This document shows, in pieces, positions 1 through 11,300 of a stretch of 64,000 nucleotides of DNA (its first letter is position 1; every line of letters begins with the position of its first letter). The notes under the pieces are model-generated. The model was not told the DNA's origin. It searched no databases and worked only from the letters and a program-made list of their open reading frames with translations. Origin of the DNA: Acanthaster planci (lineage: Eukaryota; Echinodermata; Asteroidea; Valvatida; Acanthasteridae); assembly GCF_001949145.1 (NCBI RefSeq), contig NW_019091423.1:282585-346584 (forward strand). Direction: 5' to 3'. A program made the position numbers and the translations under genes.

Positions 1-1056
1 TCGTTTTTTAAGGGGGGGGGGAAGGCATTGATGGGACACGAGTTGACATGTACATTGGCTTCAATAGGGTCCAATCTGTTGACATTAAAATAGCATTATC
101 TTACAATTGGCTACTAAAACTATGGTTGGCCGTACAAGAATTTTACACAATGTGTTAAGAATCCCTCGCAGCTACGGTACATGTACATGTACATGTATCA
201 CAACACCAGATAATAAAAAATGCATACTACTAAATACTTGATGAAAACACAACCCTACTGCTATTTATAATCAATGAGACAAATGTCCATTATGAATGAA
301 ATGGGGATAAAATCAAAACCAACCAACAGGTGATATTTCTGCAGACATTGGATGCCCATACAAGTTGTACATGTAGGCAAAATGAGAGTGGTCCATGTAC
401 AGGTGCTGTACATGTACCGCTATGTTGGTTGTGATTGGAAACCAGCATATGCTAGTACAGTACACTGTACATATCAACGCATTCTCCATTTTTATCGAAC
501 TGGTTGCCCTGAGTTCAAGAAGTGGGCTTAACCAGGGTCCGTGGTTAACTACATGTACATGTAAAATAACAAAAATCCACCGGAGCCTCCTCAAAAATTA
601 AAATGTTCATGTCTACAGGGCACAACAGGGCGAGTGTGTGTTGCACGGAGAAGATTCTATTCTTTGACTCTTGTCACAAGTATATGCACAGTATGTACAT
701 GGTACACACAGGAAAAAGGGTGTTTCCCTGTCCTCGGAGGTCCCTCTGTTGTCCTCAGTAGTGTCATTAAAGCTTAGTCCATACAATGCTTTGTCCTTTG
801 TGGTAGTTTTACAGTAAAATAGGGCAATGTGTGTTGACAGTAAGTTTATACATGTAACTAGTGTAGACCCACGACCTAAAGAGATCCACAAAGGTATTAA
901 ACCATGTACAAGGCATAACTTTTCTGCTAACTGTTGAGCAGCTCCACGAAATCAGGCCCAGATGAAACCCTTTATTTAGGGGATGGGCCATGTACAGTAG
1001 GGTTAGCTTGATGTTATATGATAGTTTTCAACTGTCTTATAAACAATAAGTTGGAT

Positions 1057-1272
1057 TTAACCCCTCTTTTTTGTCATTAAATCAGCAAAACTTGGTGTTT
1101 TTTTCTGTTGGCTTTTGTCAATCTCCACCTGGGCTCTTCGCAAAAATTTATTGAAATCAGTCATCAATGAGGTAGCAAACAAATCTTGGCAAAACTGTGA
1201 CATCATAGGACAGACTCGACTTGTCAGACCAGAACGCATAGTTCCAGCAAGAAAGTTGATTGGTCCAAGCAA
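1057..1272 (-). CDS. Possible terminal coding exon, unrecognised
   Basis: This open stretch on the minus strand ends in TAA and reads like real protein: mixed hydrophobic and charged residues with no repeat content. It includes FCQDLFATSLMTDFNKFLRR and ends KKTPSFADLMTKKRG. There is no ATG at its left end; the frame stays open upstream, and a pyrimidine tract (CGTTTTTTTCACC) followed by AG lies about 10 bases upstream, so this could be a last exon entered from an intron. No upstream exon was found and I do not recognise the family. It could also be a relic of a transposable element. Low confidence. Confidence 0.3.
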   Translation of the reverse strand: MLGPINFLAGTMRSGLTSRVCPMMSQFCQDLFATSLMTDFNKFLRRAQVEIDKSQQKKTPSFADLMTKKRG

Positions 1273-1535
1273 GTGACTCGCAGTGCACGGTGAAAAAAAC
1301 GACGATAGTTACGTGCATGCTTCACTTTAAAACAGGATTTTTCAAACAAGCATAAGTGAATACAGCTATCGAATAGCCAGTGGTAGGACAATCACATTGT
1401 ACATCTTTCAGAAAGACAAATTTTTATAATGGTGCAGGAAAAAATCATTAACAGTCAGTGTTCTTCCGAGGATGGATTTTTGACGGGGGACCACAAAGCT
1501 TGCCATCCTTCCATCCTTGGAAAAAACTGTTTGCG

Positions 1536-1705
1536 GTACCCACTGCTACATGTACCGGTACATCTGCCTCGAACCAGCCAGCCGACACCGGCAAGCTGGG
1601 TGGGGGAGTGGTTAAGCCCTCTGCACTAGTAAGCAGGAGGTCGTGGGTTTGAGTCCCTGCTGAGTACGCTTGTGGGTTTTCTCACAAGCCTTCGGGGGAA
1701 ACACT
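1536..1705 (+). repeat. tRNA-derived SINE, copy A
   Basis: The segment contains RNA polymerase III promoter-like boxes: GTGGGGGAGTGGTTAAGC (A-box region) and GGTCGTGGGTTTGAGTCC (B-box). A short tail with CTTGTGGGTTTTCTCACAAG, a small hairpin, follows. A second copy with the same order of motifs lies in reverse orientation at about 14235-14410. Two dispersed copies, and the absence of a foldable cloverleaf around the boxes, argue for a SINE rather than a tRNA gene. Ends are approximate. Confidence 0.7.
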
Positions 1706-1789
1706 GAATATACAGTATTTTAATACACGTCGTCGGGAAGGGCAAAAATCCCGAATGAGTCAGTTTTGTCGTCAATCCTCCGGGTCGCT

Positions 1790-2007
1790 GCCATGCCCGT
1801 GGCCAATAGCCTCGAGTTGCAAAATCTCTTCCTGAGTATATTCTGGTTCGAACTGAGAAGGCAGTATTTCTTGTGCCTCATCAGCTCCTTCAGTGTCACT
1901 TTCTTCGTCAAATGAATGAGATGAACATGACAACTGATCACTGTGATCAGAAAAAGTACCGTATCAACGCTGGAATTATCGTTGTTTGAATCTGACATGA
2001 CGTACAT
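1790..2007 (-). pseudogene. Acidic N-terminal coding exon with a frameshift
   Basis: From an ATG at 2005-2007 (a second ATG at 1996-1998) the frame reads MSDSNNDNSSVDTVLF and then must shift by one base in a run of T to continue as an acidic, serine-rich stretch: SDHSDQLSCSSHSFDEESD, later QFEPEYTQEEILQLEAIG. It ends in TGA near 1790. The composition and the QFEP motif resemble the N-termini of invertebrate proteins that carry a P2X7-intracellular-type zinc domain, but that domain is not visible here, so the family is only a guess. It is either a decayed gene start or a first exon with a sequencing error in the homopolymer. Confidence 0.4.
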
Positions 2008-2071
2008 TGCTTACATGTCAACAGGTTGTTGCGTAACAGTAAACAGTGACCGGATAAAGGACTCCGTCCTA

Positions 2072-2079
2072 TGACGTCA
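2072..2079. promoter_or_regulatory. Consensus CRE (TGACGTCA)
   Basis: A perfect palindromic cAMP-response element lies about 65 bases upstream of the minus-strand ATG at 2007, a normal promoter-proximal position. CREB/ATF binding is known for this octamer. Its use here is inference from position only. Confidence 0.35.
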
Positions 2080-2099
2080 CAATTTCTCAGACAACTTTC

Positions 2100-5000
2100 G
2101 GTACCCGACGGCTGTTGTAAGCTTTTGCTCTGAGAAGGGAGCGAAATATGGTCATGAAAACTATAATTTTTAACATATCGGTGTTTTTTCTTGTTGTACA
2201 TGTATGTATGTTTATTTTATGTGTTGATGCATGTTGTACACGAAATCTTCCCAGCACGGCCCATCCCCTTTAACGTTATTCTAGTGCAAAGTATAGGCCA
2301 GCTAGCCCTGTACCAGGTATTTTTTTCTACATGTACATGTACATGGACAAAGATACCGTGTGTTCCTACTTCAAGGAAAGGTTCACATACATGTACATGT
2401 ATGTACATGTGTAAACATGCAATGCAAAGTGCATCCAGAAGGATACTGTATCTCATCAGGTTATGACAGGCTCTGATTATCTCTAATCCAGGAATCAATA
2501 CGCACAACAAGAGAAATTTCCCAGTCCTCTAGGAAAGTGCACATAATTATAAATAAGATATGACGTTATTACATGTACAATGTACAATGTCTTACCAGTT
2601 AGTCTGTTATCTTTGTTTCTGAATTATTGCTTGTGAATTTCATTTGTGTATATGTACATGAGTAACTCTCAAGTTGAAAGCTTACAAGTAAGCTCTCAAG
2701 CTCTCAAATTGAAAATTAAATGACTACTTGTCCATGTGTACATATACATGTACCAGCACATCTGTCAAAGAGGTAGACACGTGTGTAGCCCTGTAGAAAT
2801 CATGCATGTACATGTATTTGTCTTGAGATATTTCCCGTAGCTGCTGTCCACATCCACAGTAAATCCTTCTTCAACACAAATTTAGCATATTTTGTATCCT
2901 GTCTTGTGGACGAATGTCACTTCAGATAAATTTTTAATTCAATGCCTTCATACACTCCAAATATGTAACGATACCAGTAGGTATCCGTGTACATTGACGT
3001 GAATAACTTCATACTGTACATGTATGTGTACTGTACGTATACATGTACATGTACATGTGCACAAAAAAGTCATTGCAGTGTCAATGTATGATATATTGTC
3101 AACTGCAAACATTTACATGTACATGTACCGGCACATGCATGTACATGTATCTAGAAAGTTATTCATGTGTACATGTACATGTACATGTACGTTCGCATTT
3201 CAACAAGATATTATCCCACAATTGCTAATGAATGGGAGTATTGTGCAACTTTTCACTCACATGTAAATGTAAGAAAACTATCTGACATCTCTGTCTGGCA
3301 TTTCTCTTTGAAATGTGTGCTTTTTAACTGAAAATGTCTCAGCTTTTCCTGACAAATGAGGGTGCTTTTGCTGTGAGGTCATTACAGGAAGAAACAGTGC
3401 ATTATGGGAATTTTCTTTTCAGATTGTTAAACCAAAATTTGCTGATATACATATGTAGCAAATAATTATGATCTATGCACTTTGCTCTTTGGCATGTTAT
3501 CATTGAACCAAAATAGCAACAGAGCACCAAGGCAGAAGTGTACATGTATGTAATTTAAGCAGTGAAGTACATCTACATGTACTAAGAGTAAGAATTTACG
3601 TTTAATTTGAAAACTTTTGCATACTGTTTAAACGTTTAGATGTTTTAGGCCACCGTCTACGTTGTACCTCGGTGTTTTTGTATGCTTACTGTAATTACAT
3701 GTATATGTACATGCACATGTACATGTATACACATACCAGTATGTATACATGTATGTATGTGTAAAATGTAAATTTGATTTTATTTACCGTCTGAAAATTT
3801 TTAATTTTACTTTCTGACCAACTTAAAAATGATACGTGTACATGCAGAGTTGCAGGGAATTCCTGACCTGCTGAAGTTGTGTTCTAAAAATTCCTACCTG
3901 ACCACTGACACTGTACTGTACATGTACACGTGTTTTGGGGCAGGCTAATTCCCCTCTGCACTCACAGTTCTCCTGGTTGGATCTTGACCAAACCCTTGAA
4001 CCCAACTCCTCTATCTGGTCATGTTTGCAATCAGATTGGCTGATCTGCCCCCCAGTGGTTTTGCAAGCAACCGTGATTGGGAGCACAAATTGACAATTTC
4101 AATCTGTTTCCCGGTAATGAAAAAGAAAAGAGTTCCAGAAGTGTGGGCAAGCTGAAGACATCTTTTTTGATTTCGAGTCATACTGGTATATTTTGTCCAT
4201 GTTGAAATGAAAATATACATGTACATGTACATTTTACATGTACATGTAGGTCCATGATTATGATAACTAAAATAATTATATGCAACAAAATTAACCACAA
4301 ATTGTGACATGTAGATTTATTTTACTATTGCCCTGGACAACATGAATTATGCATGCCACGTACATGTATTTCACTTCAAGTGTTACTGTTGTGCTGCATA
4401 TTAAAATACCGGTACATGTTTTCTGTCTGTTATGAAAATCGGAGTACCTGTTTTTGAGACTGCAGTGAGAATCAGAGAAATAAACGTGGAAAAGTAGCAT
4501 TTGGATACAATATTTAATTGCATTCCAAAAGTGCAGTTTCAAGTTGTTACTTGAAGACAGCTGATGCATATGCCAGGCAAAAAAGGCCACAAGATGCTCT
4601 CAAGAGCGCTGGACCCCAGTCTTGAAACTCAACAATCTAGACCACCTGCTGTGGTGGGAATGTGGTATGAATAACCAAATGTTTGAGAATTAAATCTCAT
4701 AGAAGGTCAAATGTTCAATTATTCATATTGATGCAGCCTTGCCGCCTGCTTTATTGTAAATAGTCAACAATCAACATTTGGCCATGTGCGTGAACGTGTA
4801 CAGGTATGTACATGTACATGTACATTTTGAATGTTCATGTATGTGGGTACCAGCTTCTTTATGGTAAATAATTTGCTTCTCGTAGTCTGAGTGGTCATTT
4901 GGGGACAATGAAGATTGATTGGGAAGATGCATTGAATGCAAAGAGTGGATTCGTGATTACTTTAAATTCTCCCTTGTGTGCTCAGTGTACCGCTACGTGC

Positions 5001-7960
5001 CTGTTAAGAGTAATGAATTTTATTCTGCCAGAAGGCTTTATCGATAACTTAATGCTGAGCAGCATGTGTACGGTACATACCGGTACATGTATGTACATGT
5101 ACATGTACAGATGCATGTACATGTATAGAGGAATGCATTTTCCAATGCCTCTTATGAGTATATGTACATGTAACGGTATATGCGTGAACAATTTGTCTTG
5201 AAAATTAACCTGTCAATTTAGTGCTGAACTGTGATCCACCACAACATCAAATACAGTTCACATCATGTACATGTACATACATGTACGTACCGTTACATTC
5301 AATAGTTTAATTGAGAAATTGATGTTGTCAAACATACTCTCATTTACATGTACATGTACATGTAACTAAAGGTAATTTAAAGAATTGACTTTAAATTATC
5401 AGGGAATGTTCACATACTGTACATACATGTATGTACCAAAAGAGTATTGTGTTACATGTCTTTGGGCTCATTTGAAGTGATTGCTATTGTTTCTGTTTTG
5501 CACATATATTTAGGGTAATTTTGTGAAAGTACCCAGTAAAAGAACTTACGGTAGGTTAAAGAATGATGTACCGTATGGTGTTATGTATGTTAATGTATCA
5601 ATAGTTTGTGGCTTACATGTACATAACTGTAACTTACATTGTACGCCGGTACATGTCATAAGACTGTGTCCTGCAGTCATCGGGGAAAAAGTCCAACCAA
5701 AGAGTGTAAAAACAAGTGTTTGTAATTGAAGTCATTTTGAAACCAAGTGAAAAAAGAAAAAACAAATGATCAGATGTTTTATTTCATCACGTTCATCAAC
5801 ATAAATAACAGAGAGCAAGCAACTGGCAAAAAGGGACCTGAAGATGCAGTAGATGACTGACTGCCACATCAGTTGCGTTAGTGGGACAGTGAGAGTAATA
5901 ACAGTCTGCCACTTCTTGAGCACTGCCATATATATCCTTTTTACATGTGTAAAATGTACATGTACTGGTACATGTACAATGTATCATCATTCAATCTACA
6001 ACTTACGAGTGAAACCACATATTGTACATGTACTGTGTGTACTTCCGCCCATTTGTGACTGTAAATCAGGAGTAATTGTTGGTATACAGTTTCCAATGCT
6101 GTGATTTCACTCCAGTGTCACAGTGTTTTTACATACATGTATGTAGTATCCGTCGGTACATACTACATGCACATGTACATTGTACATGTTCCTCCTACAG
6201 TTTTGTAATTGTTAAATTAGAAACCATCATTGTATCAGAAATAATAATTGTGTTTGTGGGCCAAACTACGTATCAAGTCTTAGTCATGCATGTACTTGTT
6301 AATGTACATGTACAAGTACATGTACATGTATACAGGTACCTGAACAGTAGCTCTCTGTGGAGTTGCTCATATCATATTAAATGAACTGTTCTCTTTTTGC
6401 CGTGGATTTGGAACTCTGCATGATTTATTCTACTCATGTTTCAGTTGGTTCAAAAAAGTTCTTTGGAAAAAGCAAGCTTTGAAAGCATTTTGTGTAGTTT
6501 TTGCTCTGCAGCACGGCAAGAAAATACCAACATGTAAAAGCACTGTTGTCACCAAATCATGTGGAGGTACATGTACATGTATTACAAGGATACATGTTCA
6601 TGTACAACTTGCACGATTTTTTTTATGTGTGTAAATAAACTTCCCAGATACCGTAAATTCACAAAATTGTCTGCTTCAGCTATGAGAAGATTAAAAAAAG
6701 GGAAGGGGGTGTGTCTTAAAAGATTAGAGTTTGTTATCCGCCCTGAGTTGAAGTGCGCTCCCAAGCCGGCAAAAGGTTGTAATTTTTCCAAGTTCTTGTA
6801 CGCATTCTGCATATATACGCAAAGACCACGCATTAAGAAATAAATTCATGACGTGTATTCAGCATGCTGCACGTCAAACACACCATTGATCTCCATTATA
6901 CATGTGAACACGTCCCTATGCGGTGAGTACCAAAAAAAATGCCCTGTTTTGTTCTGCTCAGAGCGGACTGGTACTACATGTACCCTCCCTACATGTAGTT
7001 CAGGAGTGGGTGGTTCCCTAGGTGTTAATTTGTACTTTCAAGACTTAAAACATGGTCAGGCTCTTCATTACTGTACATACATGTACATTATACTAAGCTT
7101 AGATGTACTTGTGCAGTCATCAGTGGCTTGAAGGTTAATTGGTTGACAATTTCCTATTATCATTTCAGGTGTCTTGTATGGGACACATACATGCACATGT
7201 ACTTTACTTACACATGGATACTGTCCCAATTACCGGTACATGGACATCAAGTCTTTTTAGGGGTCATAAATTTTTGAAACATTTACATGTACATGTAGGA
7301 GCATACTAAATGTACCGTTACACTGGTCAGGGAGGGTTAACAGCATTGTTTTTTCCAAAACTGTGAGAATGCGGACCGTCATTTTTGTGAACTCTTGTGA
7401 GAGAGGGAAGGGTTAAAGGAAAAGTGTGGATTGTTTTCTTCATTTGTGAAAGTGAAAAAGGAAATGGACGATGACCTCTTATATTCAAGTACATGTCGCA
7501 GGCATGCGCATACATGTACATGTACATGTACATGTATCAGTATGCTTCTTTCCCTAACGTCTACTTACATGTACATGTACATGTATGCACCGGGTACCCC
7601 ATTACACTGGCAGCGGATGCCGGGAAGGAGGAGGGGGTTGGCCCCAACTTTCTCAACTTGGGGGACATTCCCCCCTCCCACTTTTTGCAGTTCCTATAAT
7701 GGGGTAGGGCTCAATGCTTCGGCCTTTACCTGTACACGTACATGTACATGTACCTGATGGTTTCACAACTCTCCCCCTCCCTCCCACTTCTTTCTGCCAC
7801 CGTTGCAAACACGTACATGTACCAGGTATGTTAAGTGGGTGCATCACACGTCTATGGTCCATACAGTATGGTTACATTGAGAAACAATGCACTGGCAGTG
7901 TATTAGAACCATCCCCTTGTTTACATGTACCATACGTAATGTGACTGCACTTATACTCCT
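2100..7960. other. No gene seen; TACATG-rich intergenic DNA
   Basis: I see no exon with convincing protein-like composition and splice signals on either strand. Open frames here, including the one at 6559-6843, are short and mostly built from TACATG units. The stretch also holds A/T-rich unique sequence. Confidence 0.5.
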
Positions 7961-7964
7961 CATC

Positions 7965-8023
7965 TTAACCCTAACCGTCCTCAGTCCTCCAACGGGTGAA
8001 GGATTGAGGACTGTTAGGGTTAA
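7965..8023. repeat. Short near-perfect hairpin
   Basis: TTAACCCTAAC, GTCCTCA and TCCT on the left pair with AGGA, TGAGGAC and GTTAGGGTTAA on the right. This gives a stem of about 24 positions with two mismatches and a loop of about 11 bases. It ends about 280 bases upstream of the proposed DIPK1 start codon. It could be a remnant of a small inverted-repeat element or a structured transcript. Confidence 0.6.
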
Positions 8024-8305
8024 CGGGGATGGAGCAGTGGCTTAGGTAGTTCTTATGAATTATACTAATACGCCTGGCAATCTCTGACAATGCATGTACA
8101 ATATGTTGACCCTCGACGGGAGCCCAATGCACCGTCAGATATCCCAACCGAGCTGTGTTTGGCACTTTAATTACTCTTTAATGTTTTTACGGGCAGATAG
8201 AGTGCACCAGCAGGCAGGTGGGCTGTATAATGGATAGCAAGACATCAACCGTTGTCGTGTGGGAAGGACGACAGTTAGTGCACGGCTTATGATGCCATCA
8301 GCAGG

Positions 8306-8350
8306 ATGATGGGCTGGACGCGGTTACTGTTGAACGCCCACATCAGAATG
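8306..8350 (+). CDS. DIPK1-like exon 1 (start codon)
   Basis: The first ATG after an in-frame TAG (8276-8278) gives MMGWTRLLLNAHIRM, then a strong GTGAGT donor at 8351. It joins in phase 0 to GRYSVKVK at 15388. Human DIPK1B also has a short basic N-terminus ending just before a Gly-Arg at the membrane-anchor exon. The alternative start is the adjacent ATG at 8309. Transcript evidence is lacking. Confidence 0.6.
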
Positions 8351-11300
8351 GTGAGTGTACATGTATATGTACTGACCTGTTTTGTAGAGGGAGAGCTCAT
8401 GAGACTGTATCAGTGTGCAGTGGACCATTGCAGTGTGCATGAGGCAGTTGTATAAAGTACATACATGTATACAGTCACTGGTAGAATGGGTTTAATGAAC
8501 CATCACAAATCACTCCTGGGTGCTTCCCTGCTCCAGATATGTACATGTGTAATGTACATGTACTTACATGTAGTATCAGTACTTTCTGCAAGTTTGCATG
8601 CATGCATTGTTGGGGCGGAGGCTTGGAAGGAGAGAACTAAAGTGCTTTGACAGAGTGTGAAGATGCCTAGAATGTGGGTGGTAGCTCGGACAGGCCATTC
8701 GCCACACAGAGTACTACTAAATGGAAAATTACATGGAAGAAAATGTGGAGTAAGTACATTAAGGATTTACCCAGCCATCGATGGCAATTCCTCAGCCATT
8801 GCTGTGATGCCTTTCAAAAATGCCCATTTTTAACGGCAGTGACTTGCCGTACCTTTCAAGAGTGTTGCTGTCGTGCTGACCCATACCCTCAAGTCCTGAC
8901 AAGGCCGACCGCTGAACTTTGCAGGCAACACCTTATTTTTAGAGAGCTTATTTTTGTTCCTCGATGTCAAAACATATACATGTAATGGTACATGTGTGAT
9001 GATGATTGCACATGGATCCACACGTGTAGGCCCTATACCGGTACGTTGTACAGCTACATGTACACGCATAAGTACATGTACATGTAATTTGCTAGAAACA
9101 GTGCGCACTGCACAGCAAGCGTCAGTTGCTAACCTTCACTGGTGTCTGCCCAAAATCGAAGTGTCATTTTCAATATACATGTACATGCACCGGTATGCAT
9201 TCGCATGCACCAGCTAACTCACATTGTAGCTTAATGCCCACTTCCTATAATAGGCCTATAACATAAAGAATAAGCAAGCCTTTCTGTTGATTAATAAAAT
9301 TTAACCGTCAAGGAAACAGAGAAAAGACTACAGTCTGAATAATTTTTACTTACTGACTTAGAATATGTTTATTTACGTCTTTTTTTAAACAATGTCCCAT
9401 TTGCAAAAGTGCCTCGCTACCCTATGCAGTACTTGTACTATTGCCTTGAAGCCCTTTAATAATTCTGAAAATTGCATTGGTGCCCTGCTTTTTTATACAA
9501 AGTCAAGGCAAAACTTGCTATGCCCCTATTATGCTTTAGTATCAGGGCTGTTTACCAGCGCTTAGTCTGCTGCATACAAAGGGCGTTTTTGAAATGAGTG
9601 GATTCGGCTTGGACTTTGCTTTCTCTGGTTCCATCCATTTTAAAGAAACGTTTTAACCACTTTGCGCCGTTGGCAGTTACCAATGTTGATGATGCTTGGG
9701 CTGGATAATTATCGTTTTTTTTCTGCTTTCAAAATTTTTTAACAATTCCGAACTTCATTTACTGGGCATTCACACTCACACAAAGGACTGTCTGGTTTCT
9801 GCTCTAATCTGACAGACAACATGTATTGATGCTGGAATATATCAGCCAGGCCTGCTGCCTTGTAAAAAGAGCCCAGATTGTGTGGTGTTACGTGATTTTC
9901 TTTTGTTCACAAACCTGGCACAGTGCGCTGCTGACCTCTTTTCGATAGGGGCCAAATTAGCATGCAGCGGTGCTGTGTGGCTCATCGCTGCATTGGTGGA
10001 ACGCTTTTATCCCCGGTGGTAATCTGATCGCGCTAAATTCCCAAAACTGTGGTATACTGTTTTAAAACACGGCTGGATTGTCTCCACTGTTGAGAGTGAA
10101 AAAATGTTGGTAATGCCCAGCAGCCTGGTCTTTTGTTACAAGTACGGTCTTTTGTTACAAGGCCCAGTTCCCTTTGTCTGAAGCGAAATGTGTTGTAGAC
10201 CGAAATGGGCTACTACATTGTGCATGGATCATTTTTGTATCCAAAAACTTCGTCAGCGGACTCCCCATGATGAAGTAAAATTGCTTTCATGAGACCTCAC
10301 TATTTCACAGATTTTTGTAAGTTTTGATCTGCTAAACACGGGCATTTTTTTCAAGTAGCATTTTAGAGGCTTTCCGGTACATCTACACAAAACCAGATAT
10401 CATTTTTGGATGATTTGAGTCTGAAACACCTTAGAAAGAGTGAAGTTTAGATCGTGAATGTGAGTGCATTTGACCACCAAGCGATGAAGTGCACCATGAT
10501 TTTCTGATTTGCGGCCGGTCAACTTGGCGTCCATGGGCGGTAGTCTCATATGTGCCACTGTACATGGGTGGTTACGGACTTACATGATTTGGTCTATGCT
10601 GTCATGAGTTCATGGTTATCACTAAGCACTGTTTTTTTTACTGTCTTTTTCAAGAGAAATAACAATTACTAGTAAAATTGCTTTACTAGTATTATTGTAC
10701 CGTGTTTACAGAGGTAAAAGGACTAACTTACATAATATCGGTACTCAGTTCCTCCATCTCTTAGGGAGTACAGTACTTTCCCCACAAAAAAGAAGAGCAC
10801 AATACGAAACCATACTGAGGGCTAAAGAGTACTGTTCTCTACTCTGAGTAAGGAAGAAGGGTATTGTACTCATGGCTAGAAGACAATTATCTAAACCCCT
10901 GCCACTGGCACTGCATCCCTTTTGAAATTCTAATATCTTGGGCGTGAGCTCCAAGAGGAGGTTTCAAATCAATTCACACTCTTTATTATTAAATCCCATT
11001 TGATAGCCACTTCCCTTCATGCACCTGCAAGATCCATACCTCTCCTCTCAGTGCAGTGATGGAACTTATTTTCTACCGTACACCAAAGGGGGAGTTCGGC
11101 TTTGTGTATTTCACACAATGACGCTACAGGGTTTGCGAAGTCTAGTATTCGTACATATACACACGTACTGATAGATTAGCAATGTATACTTATCCTGCTC
11201 TTGTCGCAGGAAGCACCTGCTCCATCAGGAATCAAGAGAAAGCTGCGTAATGGAGATTTTGGTGATGTGATTTACATGTTGTGTACATGTACATGTGCAT

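Noticed and set aside
1590..1660. Possible tRNA gene on the + strand
   Set aside because: A and B boxes are present but there is no convincing cloverleaf, and a second dispersed copy exists, so it is a SINE.
6559..6843. 94-residue + frame with a basic stretch (MRRLKKGKGVCLKR)
   Set aside because: It starts in TACATG repeats, an opposite-strand frame is equally open, and no domain or splice support was seen.
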